From Hanamia caeni (GTDB taxonomy: Bacteria; Bacteroidota; Bacteroidia; Chitinophagales; Chitinophagaceae), in contig NZ_RJJR01000009.1 of the NCBI RefSeq assembly GCF_003721595.1, positions 62,001 to 126,000 on the forward strand: DNA of 64,000 nucleotides, in the 5' to 3' direction. Position numbers and translations under genes: made by a program. This document shows, piece after piece, positions 44,597-54,271 of the stretch; the first letter of the stretch is position 1, and every line of letters begins with the position of its first letter. Under the pieces are notes generated by a model. The model saw nothing but the letters and a program-made list of their open reading frames with translations. It searched no databases and was not told where the DNA came from.

Positions 44597-44710
44597 AAAA
44601 TCGCAGTTGAGATCCGTGAATTTTTTGAGACCTTCTCAAAATCTGTAGCAATTGTGTAAATCCCGCAATTTGCGAGCGAACAACCTTTTCAACCATATAA
44701 ATTCAAATAT

Positions 44711-45139
44711 ATGTTACAAACCACACCATTTATTTTGTTTGACGGCAACTGCAAAGAAGCAATGACCTTTTACCAGGAATGCCTTGGTGGAGAATTGACG
44801 TTGATAAAGCTTGGCGATACACCAATGAAGGAGCAATTTCCTCTAGAAAAACACGACAGAATAATTTATGGCCAACTTATAAATGGCGATATTAATTTGT
44901 CTGCTACAGACTGGATGGCATCGCCTACGCTTGAACCAAAGCAGGGCAACACTTTCAGCATTTATCTTACGGGTGAAACCTATGATGAGTTAAAGCCAGC
45001 GTTTGATAAACTTGCTGTAGAAGCGGATAAAGACACAAGAACTTTTATGGAATTGAATAACACCTCTTTCGGGGTTTACGGACAATTTACAGACAGGTAT
45101 GGAGTTGCATGGATATTCAGAGGTGCAAATCAAAAATGA
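44711..45139 (+). CDS. VOC-superfamily (PhnB-like) protein 2
   Basis: A 142-residue PhnB-type VOC protein: TPFILFDGNCKEAMTFYQECLGGEL and FGQFTDRYGVAWIFRG-like ending. The FNGNCxEAMxFYxxxLGG pattern is diagnostic for this subgroup, in which the metal ligands are usually missing. Most characterised neighbours are uncharacterised stress-linked proteins. It belongs to the VOC row downstream of the GlxA-like regulator. Confidence 0.88.
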   Translation: MLQTTPFILFDGNCKEAMTFYQECLGGELTLIKLGDTPMKEQFPLEKHDRIIYGQLINGDINLSATDWMASPTLEPKQGNTFSIYLTGETYDELKPAFDKLAVEADKDTRTFMELNNTSFGVYGQFTDRYGVAWIFRGANQK

Positions 45140-45239
45140 TAATAGCCGCATCGCTTATTCATCTCAACTGTCATCTCGATATACCGCAATAAAACCTCAT
45201 CAGGATTTACTGAACATTACCTTTAACCATGAAATACCA

Positions 45240-45653
45240 ATGACCACTATTACGGCCTATCTTACATTTAATGGCAACTGCAGGGAGGCGATGCAATACT
45301 ATCAGAAATGTTTGGGCGGCCGCTTAGTATTTCAGACTGTAGGCGAGTCACCCCTTTGCGAAAAGATGCCGGCAAAAATGAAAAAATATATCGTTCATTC
45401 AGAGTTGAAAAATCCCAAAGTGCTATTATTTGCTTCTGATATGGTTGGTCAAGAAATATTGCTTAAGGGTAATTCCGTATCTCTTGCATTGAATTGCAGC
45501 AGTGAAAAAGAATTAAAAAAATATTACAAAAGCCTTTCTATCGACGGGGAACAAACACATCCACCTGAAGAAACCTATTGGGGTGCAATTTTTGGTGGCC
45601 TTACGGATAAGTTTGGCACCAATTGGCTATTAAATTATCAACGAAAGAAATAG
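45240..45653 (+). CDS. VOC-superfamily (PhnB-like) protein 3
   Basis: 137 residues from the ATG at 45240 (MTTITAYLTFNGNCREAMQYYQKCLGG). A longer frame opens upstream inside the previous gene, but its extra 47 residues are unlike a VOC N-terminus. It is a paralog of the 44711-45139 product, with the same FNGNCREAM core and LTDKFGTNWLLNYQ end. Function unknown. Confidence 0.85.
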   Translation: MTTITAYLTFNGNCREAMQYYQKCLGGRLVFQTVGESPLCEKMPAKMKKYIVHSELKNPKVLLFASDMVGQEILLKGNSVSLALNCSSEKELKKYYKSLSIDGEQTHPPEETYWGAIFGGLTDKFGTNWLLNYQRKK

Positions 45654-45719
45654 ACCCATATTGAAAATTCAACCTTACTCATTTTTAATGTTAACCTAAT
45701 TACAACAGGCAGCTAAGTA

Positions 45720-47894
45720 TTATGGATTCCACCAGTAGGTGAACTTTAACAGCAATGCCCTGTTTCTAACTGCAAATGGTGTTATAAAATAATTATCAGT
45801 ATAAACGATAAACAAGTCAGATGCAGGCTTGTACCGCCATTGAAAACGCGCATTAATATTAGTATTGTTCAGTTGTTGATTGTATTGAACATAGGTTGTG
45901 AAAAATAATTTTGTGGTCAAGGTTATATCCACCTTCGGCCCCACCAGCCAAAACCCGGTATTCCCCCATGGAGAAGGAAGTATAAGCTGATTGTATGAGG
46001 CGCTTAAACTCAGGTTTACTATAGGTTGAAAACGGTAGCCTATAGTACTGCCGACCGTATATTTTTCACCATCAGCATAATAGCCCCCATATCTAAACGA
46101 AAAACTATAATTAAACAAGCTTTGAGGCTTTGAAGCAAAATCTACACCACCTGTTTGCCACGAATGTTCTGAATGAAAGGATAAGGAATCTTTACCGCTG
46201 TTGGTTGGGTCAAAAGGGAATAAAATTTTTACATAATCGTCCATAAAAACACCGGTAAGTGTAGCTTTATTTCTGAAGGTTATCAAATAGTCCAAAACAT
46301 TTTCGTGATCAGTTTGATTCAGCTTTTTATCAAAGAAATAAATGAAATTAAATTGCGGTCCATGGGTAAGAATGCTTCCTGCTTTTGGAAAGAATGTATA
46401 AGAAACCTGCGGATTAATTTTAATGTAATTGGCGCGGGGAACATAGCCCACCTCTGCATTGTAATTATTTCCAACAGATTCATACGCCGCGTTAATCAAC
46501 CACTTTTTCCCGGAATATTTTAAATTACCGGCATGGGTGAAATTGTTGTCATTCTTGCCGGGAGTAAATGATTTCAGCAATAAAAGTTTACCCGTCCAGA
46601 TGTTGTTAGAAGAGGCCAGGTTGTATTCCAGTCCAATATTTCTGTTGTACAATGAATATTTTGGGCCGGAAGAATCTTTTTCCGGATCATAATTGAGGGA
46701 TTGTTTGTTGACAAAAAGCAAATTGATATTTGACCTTGAAAATACGCGCCGCTGAATGGCTGCCACCGCAAAATTTTGCGCAGGCAATCCAATGTCGCTT
46801 TGTTTTGCCGTTTCCATGTCCATTAAGGTAATACGCCATTTTTTATTAAGATTGCCGCTCAACCGTCCTCCATATTTTATTGGTATTCCAAGCCCTATCC
46901 GCCGGGAAAAAAAAGGCCTGATGTCAGCATAACCGAAGTTATTAATCTGGTCGCCGTTTTCAAGAAAAAATTGTCTTCGTTCAGGAAAAAATAGTTCATA
47001 GCGATCTAAATTAGTTACCTGCTGATCTACCTCAACCTGCGAAAAATCGGGGTTAACTGTTAGGTCAAGATTTAATGAAGAAGATAGGGCCACCTTTGCA
47101 TCCAATCCAGGTTCAAGCTTGTATTCTGAAGATTTTGATGGTGCTTTTTCTTCAGTAAAGCCGGTAAGTAAATGAGGAATGATAGAAACATTTCCCTTTT
47201 GTACGGTTGGCGCATCCTGCCACACAAGGTTGCCCGTATAGGCAAGGGCCGCAGTGGGAAATTGTCTTGGCACAGGCGTCCAGCTTGATTTTTCGGTAGT
47301 TCTTAAATCGTTTCTGCTGAAATTGATTCCCCATTTTGTGACACCCTTTTTATATCGAAGTGTCTTAAGCGGAATCGCCATTTCTACATTCCAGCTATCA
47401 GCATAATGTTTCACCGCTGACACCCATTTATTATCCCAGTTCAAATCCACGGATCCCCCTTCGTACATTAGCCCGTCCCATTGTGCATTTTCAGCATTAG
47501 TTCCAAATGCAAAGCCGTCTGTCTGGTCATCAAATGGATCAATAAAAACGATAAAATTGTCATTTTTTACAAAACTGAAATCCCTGCGCAAAGATTCCAC
47601 TATCTCTGTTTTGCGGGGCGCACTGAAACATTTTGCCAAAAGGTATAAATGCTTATCGTCATAAGTCATCTGTACCTCGGTTTGTATTTTTGCAAGGCTG
47701 GTATCCATAGGAAGTACCATGTAGAAATTGCCCGCAATCTCTGCATTTTTCCACACGTTTTCATTTGCTTCTCCATCCACCACTATCTTTTCAGTCGTAG
47801 GATAAATATGCAATTGAAAATTCTCATTCTTTTTTTGGCTAAAAACTGAGGCAGCTAACAGGTATGCACAAACGAAAAATATACAGAATTTCAA
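45720..47894 (-). CDS. DUF5916 protein with CBM9-like domain and outer-membrane barrel
   Basis: A 724-residue exported protein. It begins at a TTG (47892-47894): an in-frame TAG lies two codons upstream and no ATG occurs near the signal peptide MKFCIFFVCAYLLAASVFSQ. Residues about 25-225 form a CBM9-like beta-sandwich (KIVVDGEANENVWKNAEIAG, MTYDDKHLYLLAKCF). The rest is a long beta-barrel with repeating aromatic strands, ending in LLLKFTYWWNP, as in the DUF5916 family of Bacteroidota. It is probably an outer-membrane glycan-linked channel; substrate unknown. Transcribed after the Dabb gene, 37 bases apart. Confidence 0.85.
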   Translation of the reverse strand: MKFCIFFVCAYLLAASVFSQKKNENFQLHIYPTTEKIVVDGEANENVWKNAEIAGNFYMVLPMDTSLAKIQTEVQMTYDDKHLYLLAKCFSAPRKTEIVESLRRDFSFVKNDNFIVFIDPFDDQTDGFAFGTNAENAQWDGLMYEGGSVDLNWDNKWVSAVKHYADSWNVEMAIPLKTLRYKKGVTKWGINFSRNDLRTTEKSSWTPVPRQFPTAALAYTGNLVWQDAPTVQKGNVSIIPHLLTGFTEEKAPSKSSEYKLEPGLDAKVALSSSLNLDLTVNPDFSQVEVDQQVTNLDRYELFFPERRQFFLENGDQINNFGYADIRPFFSRRIGLGIPIKYGGRLSGNLNKKWRITLMDMETAKQSDIGLPAQNFAVAAIQRRVFSRSNINLLFVNKQSLNYDPEKDSSGPKYSLYNRNIGLEYNLASSNNIWTGKLLLLKSFTPGKNDNNFTHAGNLKYSGKKWLINAAYESVGNNYNAEVGYVPRANYIKINPQVSYTFFPKAGSILTHGPQFNFIYFFDKKLNQTDHENVLDYLITFRNKATLTGVFMDDYVKILFPFDPTNSGKDSLSFHSEHSWQTGGVDFASKPQSLFNYSFSFRYGGYYADGEKYTVGSTIGYRFQPIVNLSLSASYNQLILPSPWGNTGFWLVGPKVDITLTTKLFFTTYVQYNQQLNNTNINARFQWRYKPASDLFIVYTDNYFITPFAVRNRALLLKFTYWWNP

Positions 47895-47931
47895 TTTCTA
47901 TTGGATTTAAAAACGAATTAATGATACAAAA

Positions 47932-48258
47932 CTATTTGTCAATAGAAATGGTATCGTAAACCACCACTTTATTCCATAAGTGAGAACATTCTTCTATGAA
48001 TTTCAAATGAATGGGGTCGGTTTGGTAAATGTCCTGGTCTTCTGCACTATCAAACAATAAAAGCCAGGAGGCCGCATAGCTGCTGTCAATTACATCCCGG
48101 TTGGTATTTGCAGGAATTCCGATGTGAAAATCTTTAATAGTAGGCGCTTTAGAAAGTTTTCTCAATCCTTCGATTAATTGTTCACGCGCCTGTGAACTGC
48201 CCGGATCTTTTAACCAAAAAAATACGTGATGAATAAATCCATTCTTTTCAATAATCAT
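47932..48258 (-). CDS. Stress-responsive Dabb (alpha/beta-barrel) protein
   Basis: A 108-residue Dabb protein: FIHHVFFWLKDPGSSQAREQLIEGLRKLSKAPTIKDFHIGIPA, then the typical YAASWLLLFDSAEDQDIYQTDPIHLKFIEE. Members are dimeric barrels, some haem- or small-molecule-binding, most without known role. It is the first gene of the leftward pair with the DUF5916 gene. Confidence 0.88.
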   Translation of the reverse strand: MIIEKNGFIHHVFFWLKDPGSSQAREQLIEGLRKLSKAPTIKDFHIGIPANTNRDVIDSSYAASWLLLFDSAEDQDIYQTDPIHLKFIEECSHLWNKVVVYDTISIDK

Positions 48259-48456
48259 AAATAAGTGTTAGGTAATTATTACAAAGTGTCAAACTTAACT
48301 AAATTTTCCTTCAGTGAACGCAATAATAATTCGAAATTAATTTTCGGCGAATGAGGCGATATTATTATTTTTTCGAAACCTCTTGCTTCATCATTTACTT
48401 TAAATTATTGTTCATTTATTTTCTATTTTTATATCTCTCAACGTAAAAAAATTGAT

Positions 48457-49863
48457 ATGCAAAAACCACAATCATTTCCAAGAAGAAAATTTTTAAAACA
48501 TGTAGCCGCAACTACGCTAGCATTAGGCGTCGGCCCTTTGTCATCCCTGGCAGGAAATGAAGAGTTAGAAACACAGGTTTTACAATACAACAGGAAATTT
48601 TCGTCTAATGATATGGTGAATATTGCTGTGATAGGAATGGGAATTATGGGGAACCATAATGCAGTTTCTTCATTGCAGGTGCCTGGGGTAAAATTAATAG
48701 CCGCGTGCGATCTCTATTCAGGAAGGCGCGAAAGAGCGAAAGAGCTATATGGCAAAGATATTTTTGTAACAAACGATTATCGCAAAATATTACAACGCAA
48801 AGAAGTAGACGCTGTCGTTATTGCTACCAGCGACCAATGGCATGCACGAATTACAAAAGATGCTTTAAAGGCCGGTAAACATGTGTATTGCGAAAAGCCA
48901 ATGGTACATTACATTGGCGAAGGTCTCGATGTTATCAAAACACAAAAAGAAACTGGAAAAGTTTTACAAATCGGTAGCCAATATGTAAGTAACATAGTTT
49001 TTCAAAAAGCTCATGAATTATACAAGTCAGGGGCTATAGGAAATTTGAACATGGTGAATGCCGTGTATGACCGCCAGGATGCATTAGGCGCCTGGGAATA
49101 TACGATGCCCACAGACGCCTCACCTAAAACGGTGGATTGGGACAGGTATATAGAAGGAATGAAAAAAATTCCTTATGATCCAAAAAAATTCTTTTGGTGG
49201 AGAAATTACCGCGAGTTTGGAACCGGCGTAGCCGGCGACTTATTTGTGCATTTACTTTCAGGCACACACGTAATTACGGATTCAATAGGGCCTGAAAAAA
49301 TTTATGCATCGGGCCAGCTCTGTTACTGGAAAGATGGGCGCAACGTACCCGATTTAATGGCTGGCATAATGCAATACCCTGAAAGGCCGCAGCATTCTCC
49401 CTTTCAACTGACATTGCAGGTAAATTTTGTAAGCGGAACCGGTGGGTCGGAAACTACGCGTTTTGTAGGGAATGAAGGCACAATTGATATAAGGGGAAAT
49501 AGCCTCACTGTCCATCATAGCAAATTACCAGAGGCGCCCGGCATCGGAGGTTGGGATGCGCTGGAAACTTACCCCGAAGAAATGCAAAAGGAATTGCTAA
49601 AACGGTACAATGAAAAATATTCAAAAGAACAACAGAAAAGACATAATGAGCCTGATATGACCTACAGAGCTCCTGAAGGTTTTGACTCATCACTGCAGCA
49701 CCACATCAATTTTTTTGACAGCATCAGGAATGGAAAACCCGTAGTAGAGGATGGCGTATTCGGCTTTAGAGCTGCCGCTCCTGCTCTTGCATGCAATCAA
49801 AGCTATTTTAAAAACAAGATAATCCACTGGGATGCGGAACAAATGAAACTAAAAGAAGCTTGA
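48457..49863 (+). CDS. Tat-exported Gfo/Idh/MocA-family oxidoreductase
   Basis: A 468-residue periplasmic protein. The N-terminus PRRKFLKHVAATTLALGVG is a twin-arginine signal, common for this family in Bacteroidota. The Rossmann part has NIAVIGMGIMGNHN, VVIATSDQWHARITKDALKAGKHVYCEKPMVH with the catalytic Lys in EKP. The C-terminal domain includes FFWWRNYREFGTGVAGDLFVHLL, similar to glycoside-processing enzymes of the GH109/Gfo group. Substrate is unknown but probably a sugar or inositol. A bulged terminator hairpin lies downstream. Confidence 0.92.
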   Translation: MQKPQSFPRRKFLKHVAATTLALGVGPLSSLAGNEELETQVLQYNRKFSSNDMVNIAVIGMGIMGNHNAVSSLQVPGVKLIAACDLYSGRRERAKELYGKDIFVTNDYRKILQRKEVDAVVIATSDQWHARITKDALKAGKHVYCEKPMVHYIGEGLDVIKTQKETGKVLQIGSQYVSNIVFQKAHELYKSGAIGNLNMVNAVYDRQDALGAWEYTMPTDASPKTVDWDRYIEGMKKIPYDPKKFFWWRNYREFGTGVAGDLFVHLLSGTHVITDSIGPEKIYASGQLCYWKDGRNVPDLMAGIMQYPERPQHSPFQLTLQVNFVSGTGGSETTRFVGNEGTIDIRGNSLTVHHSKLPEAPGIGGWDALETYPEEMQKELLKRYNEKYSKEQQKRHNEPDMTYRAPEGFDSSLQHHINFFDSIRNGKPVVEDGVFGFRAAAPALACNQSYFKNKIIHWDAEQMKLKEA

Positions 49864-49904
49864 ATACCGGTTTCTATCACCTCATACTTTTTTACAAATT
49901 TGTT

Positions 49905-49939
49905 AAAGCATAATCTCAAGCCCGTTTTGAGATGCTTTT
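49905..49939 (+). terminator. Bulged terminator downstream of the Gfo/Idh/MocA gene
   Basis: AAAGCA (49905-49910) and TCTCAA (49914-49919) pair with TTGAGA (49927-49932) and TGCTTT (49933-49938), leaving a three-base TAA bulge. Followed by TCC rather than a clean T run, so strength is uncertain. Confidence 0.55.
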
Positions 49940-50021
49940 CCAAATATTTCAATCCGGGAATGCATTACCTTTATAAGTAAGGAAAGTGAACAATTTTCCG
50001 TTCATCCTAAAAAAACTTTTT

Positions 50022-50675
50022 ATGGCAAATGCAGAAGAAATAAAAAATAGTTACATAGATTTTGTGCTCACCAATGGCGAACCTCCCAAATCAGTTTACA
50101 ATTTTGCAAAGAAATTAAAAATCACAGAGGCTGCTTTTTATAAATTGTACAGCTCATTTGATGCAATTGAAAAAGCAATTTGGGAAGACCTCACCATCGC
50201 AACTATTCTTACAATTAAAGAACAGGAAGTGTGGCCCCAATACACCAGCCGCGAAAAAATGCTTTCCTTCTTTTATAGTTTTCTTGAAATGTTGAAATCG
50301 AAAAGAAGCTTTATTGTTTATTCACTGAAAAAACATCCCAAAAGAATTACTACGCCCGATGTGTTAGCAGGCGCTAAATCTGAATTCCTTAGCTTTTCTG
50401 AAGATGTGATTAATGAAGGACTTGACAGCGGCGAATTAACAGACAGGAAATTTTTCAGCAAAAGATACAAAGACGCCTTATGGTTGCAATTTGGATTTAT
50501 CATTAATTTTTGGATGGATGACGACAGTAAAGATTTTGAAAAATCAGACGAAGCAGTTGAAAAAGGCATCAATGTAGCTTTTGATCTTTTTCAAAGATCG
50601 CCTATTGACAACCTTTTTGAATATGGAAAATTTTTAACCCGGAACAGTAAGTTTAAAGAAAGAATGGGAATTTAA
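50022..50675 (+). CDS. TetR-family transcriptional regulator
   Basis: 217 residues from the ATG at 50022 (MANAEEIKNSYIDFVL). The N-terminal HTH is NFAKKLKITEAAFYKLYSSFDAIEKAIWED, with the usual recognition helix. The C-terminal ligand domain ends with RSPIDNLFEYGKFLTRNSKFKERMGI. An upstream GTG would add 12 residues. It lies 5 bases upstream of an ABC1/UbiB kinase gene, a pairing that suggests it regulates or shares function with it. Confidence 0.85.
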   Translation: MANAEEIKNSYIDFVLTNGEPPKSVYNFAKKLKITEAAFYKLYSSFDAIEKAIWEDLTIATILTIKEQEVWPQYTSREKMLSFFYSFLEMLKSKRSFIVYSLKKHPKRITTPDVLAGAKSEFLSFSEDVINEGLDSGELTDRKFFSKRYKDALWLQFGFIINFWMDDDSKDFEKSDEAVEKGINVAFDLFQRSPIDNLFEYGKFLTRNSKFKERMGI

Positions 50676-50680
50676 AAATT

Positions 50681-51985
50681 ATGAAAACGCAGGAATCAAT
50701 GCCAACCACGAAGGTGGAACGTTCTGCCAAATTTGTAAAGACAGGTTTTCGCATCGGTGGCAATTATGTAAAACACTATTCTAAAAAATTATTCAATCCA
50801 AATCTTTCCCGCGACGAACTGAATGAAGACAATGCGAGAGATATTTATAATTCGCTAAGCCAGCTAAAAGGCTCTGCCTTAAAGGTAGCCCAGATGCTGA
50901 GCATGGATAAAAATATTCTTCCCAAAGCATATATCGATAGATTTTCTCAATCCCAATACAACGCTCCGCCGCTATCAGGGCCGCTTATAATCAAAACATT
51001 TACCCGCAGCTTTGGCAAACCGCCGGAAAAAATTTTTGATACGTTTAATCTTAATTCCACGCAGGCAGCATCTATCGGACAGGTGCACGAGGCCACGTTA
51101 GACGGGAAAAAACTGGCTGTTAAAGTACAGTATCCCGGCGTGGGCGACAGCATTTCATCAGACCTGAAAATGGTAAAACCTATCGCATTCAAATTACTGG
51201 GAATGAATGAAAAGGAACTGGAAATTTATATTGGCGAAGTGGAAGAACGATTGTTGGAAGAAACCGATTACGAACTCGAAGTACGCAGCTCCATTAAGTT
51301 TTCAAAAGCTTGCCGTCAATTAAAAAATGTAGTATTTCCCACTTATTATCCTGAACTTTCTTCCGCTAAAATTATTACGATGGACTGGATGGAAGGATTG
51401 CATCTTAAAGAGTTTCTCGCCACCAACCCTTCACAAAAATTAAAAAATAAAATCGGACAGGCGCTATGGGACTTTTATAATTTTCAGCAACATGAATTAA
51501 GAGCGGTGCATGCAGATCCTCATCCCGGAAATTTTTTGATAACTCCTGATGAAAAACTTGCCGTTATCGATTTTGGGTGCATCAAAAAATTGCCTGAAGA
51601 TTTTTATACGCCTTTCTTTGGTTTAATATTTCCTGAACTGATGACCAATAAAGACGCTACCATACAAGCTTTCCGGCAATTGCAAATGATTCAGGCGGGT
51701 GACAACAAAAAGCAAGTGGAGTTTTATTATAAAGCTTACAAAGAAATGATTTCATTGTTTGCATCACCATACCTGCGACCGACTTTTGATTTTAGTAAGC
51801 CCGAATTTTTTGAAAAACTGTATGCATGGGGCGAAAAAATCGCCAGAATGCCCGAATTTAAACAACCCCGTGGAGTGAAACATTTTATCTATGTCAACCG
51901 TACTAACTTTGGATTGTATACTTTGTTAAATGAGCTTAACGCCACTGTAAAGACCAACACATATCAGCCGGCTTTTGCCAATTGA
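50681..51985 (+). CDS. ABC1/UbiB-family atypical kinase
   Basis: A 434-residue UbiB/ADCK-type protein. The lysine of the N-terminal motif is in GSALKVAQMLSMD (Lys68); the family KxGQ reads KVAQ here. The A-rich loop AASIGQVH replaces the P-loop, Lys148 in LAVKVQYPG, HADPHPGNFLI and VIDFGC (DFG) follow. Members support isoprenoid-quinone synthesis by an ATPase-type activity. Since Bacteroidota mostly use menaquinone, the role here is inferred. It forms a unit with the TetR gene. Confidence 0.88.
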   Translation: MKTQESMPTTKVERSAKFVKTGFRIGGNYVKHYSKKLFNPNLSRDELNEDNARDIYNSLSQLKGSALKVAQMLSMDKNILPKAYIDRFSQSQYNAPPLSGPLIIKTFTRSFGKPPEKIFDTFNLNSTQAASIGQVHEATLDGKKLAVKVQYPGVGDSISSDLKMVKPIAFKLLGMNEKELEIYIGEVEERLLEETDYELEVRSSIKFSKACRQLKNVVFPTYYPELSSAKIITMDWMEGLHLKEFLATNPSQKLKNKIGQALWDFYNFQQHELRAVHADPHPGNFLITPDEKLAVIDFGCIKKLPEDFYTPFFGLIFPELMTNKDATIQAFRQLQMIQAGDNKKQVEFYYKAYKEMISLFASPYLRPTFDFSKPEFFEKLYAWGEKIARMPEFKQPRGVKHFIYVNRTNFGLYTLLNELNATVKTNTYQPAFAN

Positions 51986-52195
51986 ATGTCGCCGGAATAA
52001 AAATCTTAATTATTTGTTCTTTTACTATCTCTATGATTGCAAAAAAAATGCATCAGATTATTTGCGCAACCATTTGTGGAACTAAGTAATTTTCTTTAAA
52101 AAAATTCTTCGATATTCATTCTTTTACTCCGTCGCTTTTTAGAACAAACCTTATTTTTATATTTTTAGGCTACTGATTCCAATAAACAAATCAAA

Positions 52196-53759
52196 ATGAA
52201 GAAATTACACTTCACTTTACTCCTGATTATTTTTTCGGGGCTATGCGCTGGCCTGTTTGCGCAACCTATCGCTTCGCCGCAGATAGATTCGTTAGTTGAG
52301 AACTCTGAAAACATTTGATGTTCCCGGCATAGCAGTCGCGATAGTAAAAGATGGAAAGATTATTCACGAAAAAGGATACGGGGTTACCTCGCTGAACACC
52401 ATGCAAAAAATGAATGAGCATACGAGGTTTGGAATTGCTTCGAACAGCAAAGCCTTTACTGTTGCAGCTTTGGGAATATTAATAGATGAAGGAAAATTAA
52501 ATTGGGACGACAAAGTAACTGACTACATTCCTGAATTTAAATTATACGCCCCGTATGTAACTGAAAATTTTACCATCCGCGATTTGCTGACTCACCGAAG
52601 CGGGTTAGGACTTGGTGCAGGCGACCTTATGATTTGGCCGGATAGCAGCACTTTTACATTAAAGGATATTATTCACAACCTGAGGTTCTTGAAACAAACT
52701 TCCCAATTCAGGACAAAATATGATTATGACAACTTATTATATATCGTCGCAGGTGAAGTCGTGGCAAGGGTTTCAGGAACGAGTTGGGAAAATTTTATCC
52801 GGGAAAAAATTATGAACCCGCTTCAAATGACGGAAAGCGCGCCGAATTATGATCTTTTAAAAAACAAAAATAATGTAATAGATGCTCATGACCCGGTGAA
52901 TGGAAAAGTGCAGGTAATTCACCGCGATTGGAAATATGTGGCCGATGCAGCCGGAGGAATTTATAGCTCTGTACACGACATGTGCAAATGGATTATCATG
53001 CAGATGAATAATGGAAAATATAGTGATGATGTAAAGCAACAGCTTCTTTCAGAAAAAACACATGAAGAAATGTGGACGCCGCAAACGATTATTCCGATTC
53101 ATGGAGAAACGACTTACAACACTCATTTTGCTGCTTATGGCCTTGGCTGGGGTTTAAGTGATGAAAAGGGATACAAAGTTCCTACGCACACAGGCGGGCT
53201 CGCTGGAATTGTGACCCAGGTTACTTTGATCCCGGAATTAAAACTGGGAATTATCGTATTCACCAACCAGCAGTCGGGTGCGGCTTTCAGGGCTATTACC
53301 AATACAATCAAAGACAGCTATTATGGAATAAAAGGTAAAGATCGGGTAAAGCAATATCATGATATAGTATTGCAACAGGAGGCAGATGCAAAAAAAATCA
53401 CTGATAAAATCTGGGCCGATATTAATGCAGCGCAAAAGAAAAATACTGGCAAAATTGATTTCAGTAAATACACCGGAACCTATACTGATCCGTGGTTTGG
53501 CGATGTAATTATTTCAGAAAAAAATGGCAAGCTCTGGTTTGATTCCAAAAATTCTCCACGTCTTTCAGGCGAAATGTTTGCTTATAAAGGAAACACATTT
53601 ATTGTAAAATGGAACGACCGGAGTATGGACGCAGATGCTTATGTAATGTTCACTCTCGATTATGAAGGCCATCCAAATGGTATCACCATGAAACCAATTT
53701 CTCCATTGACAGATTTTAGTTTTGATTTCCAGGATTTGGATTTTAAGACAAACGAATAA
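52196..53759 (+). pseudogene. Serine hydrolase (beta-lactamase/class C fold), interrupted by a frameshift
   Basis: An ATG at 52196 opens a Sec signal (MKKLHFTLLLIIFSGLCAG and FAQPIASPQIDSLVEN) that stops at TGA 52316-52318. The catalytic part continues in another frame from about 52305 (LKTFDVPGIAVAIVKDGK) to 53759. Joining them needs a +1 shift, a single-base insertion or two-base deletion, near 52301-52305. The rest is intact: SNSK (SxxK) nucleophile, YDYDNLLY, HTGGLAG, then a C-terminal DUF3471-like domain. It may be a pseudogene, a sequencing error or an unusual frameshift. The full-length signature of the enzyme in the second frame makes error or recent loss likely. Confidence 0.75.
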
Positions 53760-53852
53760 TTTTCACCACTTTTCGAAGTTAAAAAGATCAATTGTCAAAT
53801 AACAATTATCAAACTTCCAAAAGTTTTATTTTCATTTTCTGAAAAGTCTGTC

Positions 53853-54271
53853 TTAGACATTTTGTTCTTGAAGATATTCGGTCACAGTCAATATTTTTGT
53901 CACACCATAAATTTTAAAAACCAATAAGTCCTTATCGCCGGTAATCAGGTGAGTTGCATTGCCGTCAATACATAATGATAATAAAAAATTGTCCTTTGGA
54001 TCTCTACAATCAATTACGCTTTTTTTATTTTAATAAATTCTCCTCTATTGCGGATCTTGAGTAAAAATTTTTCAATATCTTCTAATGGAAAATACTTTCT
54101 AAATTTTTTCCTCTGCGATACTTCTACAATTTCATCAATTAATTCCTGACTGAAAAGAAGAATAAGTTTCTTATCTGCAATAATTGTATCAAGCCTTGTA
54201 AATTCTTTTGTTAGTAAGAAGCTGATCCAAAGATTAGTATCAATAATAACCCTACTTTTTTGATTTCGCAT
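53853..54271 (-). pseudogene. PIN-domain toxin, frameshifted in an A7 run
   Basis: The in-frame part (54014-54271) reads VIIDTNLWISFLL (Asp11) and ELIDEIVEV and stops at KKA. The rest of the PIN domain continues in the next frame to TAA at 53853-53855: VIDCRDPKDNFLLSLCIDG, LITGDKDLLVFKIYG, ILTVTEYLQEQNV. That second piece carries the C-terminal acidic residues needed for RNase activity. The join is an A7 tract (54020-54026 on the plus strand as T7); one more A would restore the frame. The antitoxin gene upstream overlaps by 20 bases. Such homopolymer losses are common sequencing errors, but real loss is possible. Confidence 0.78.
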
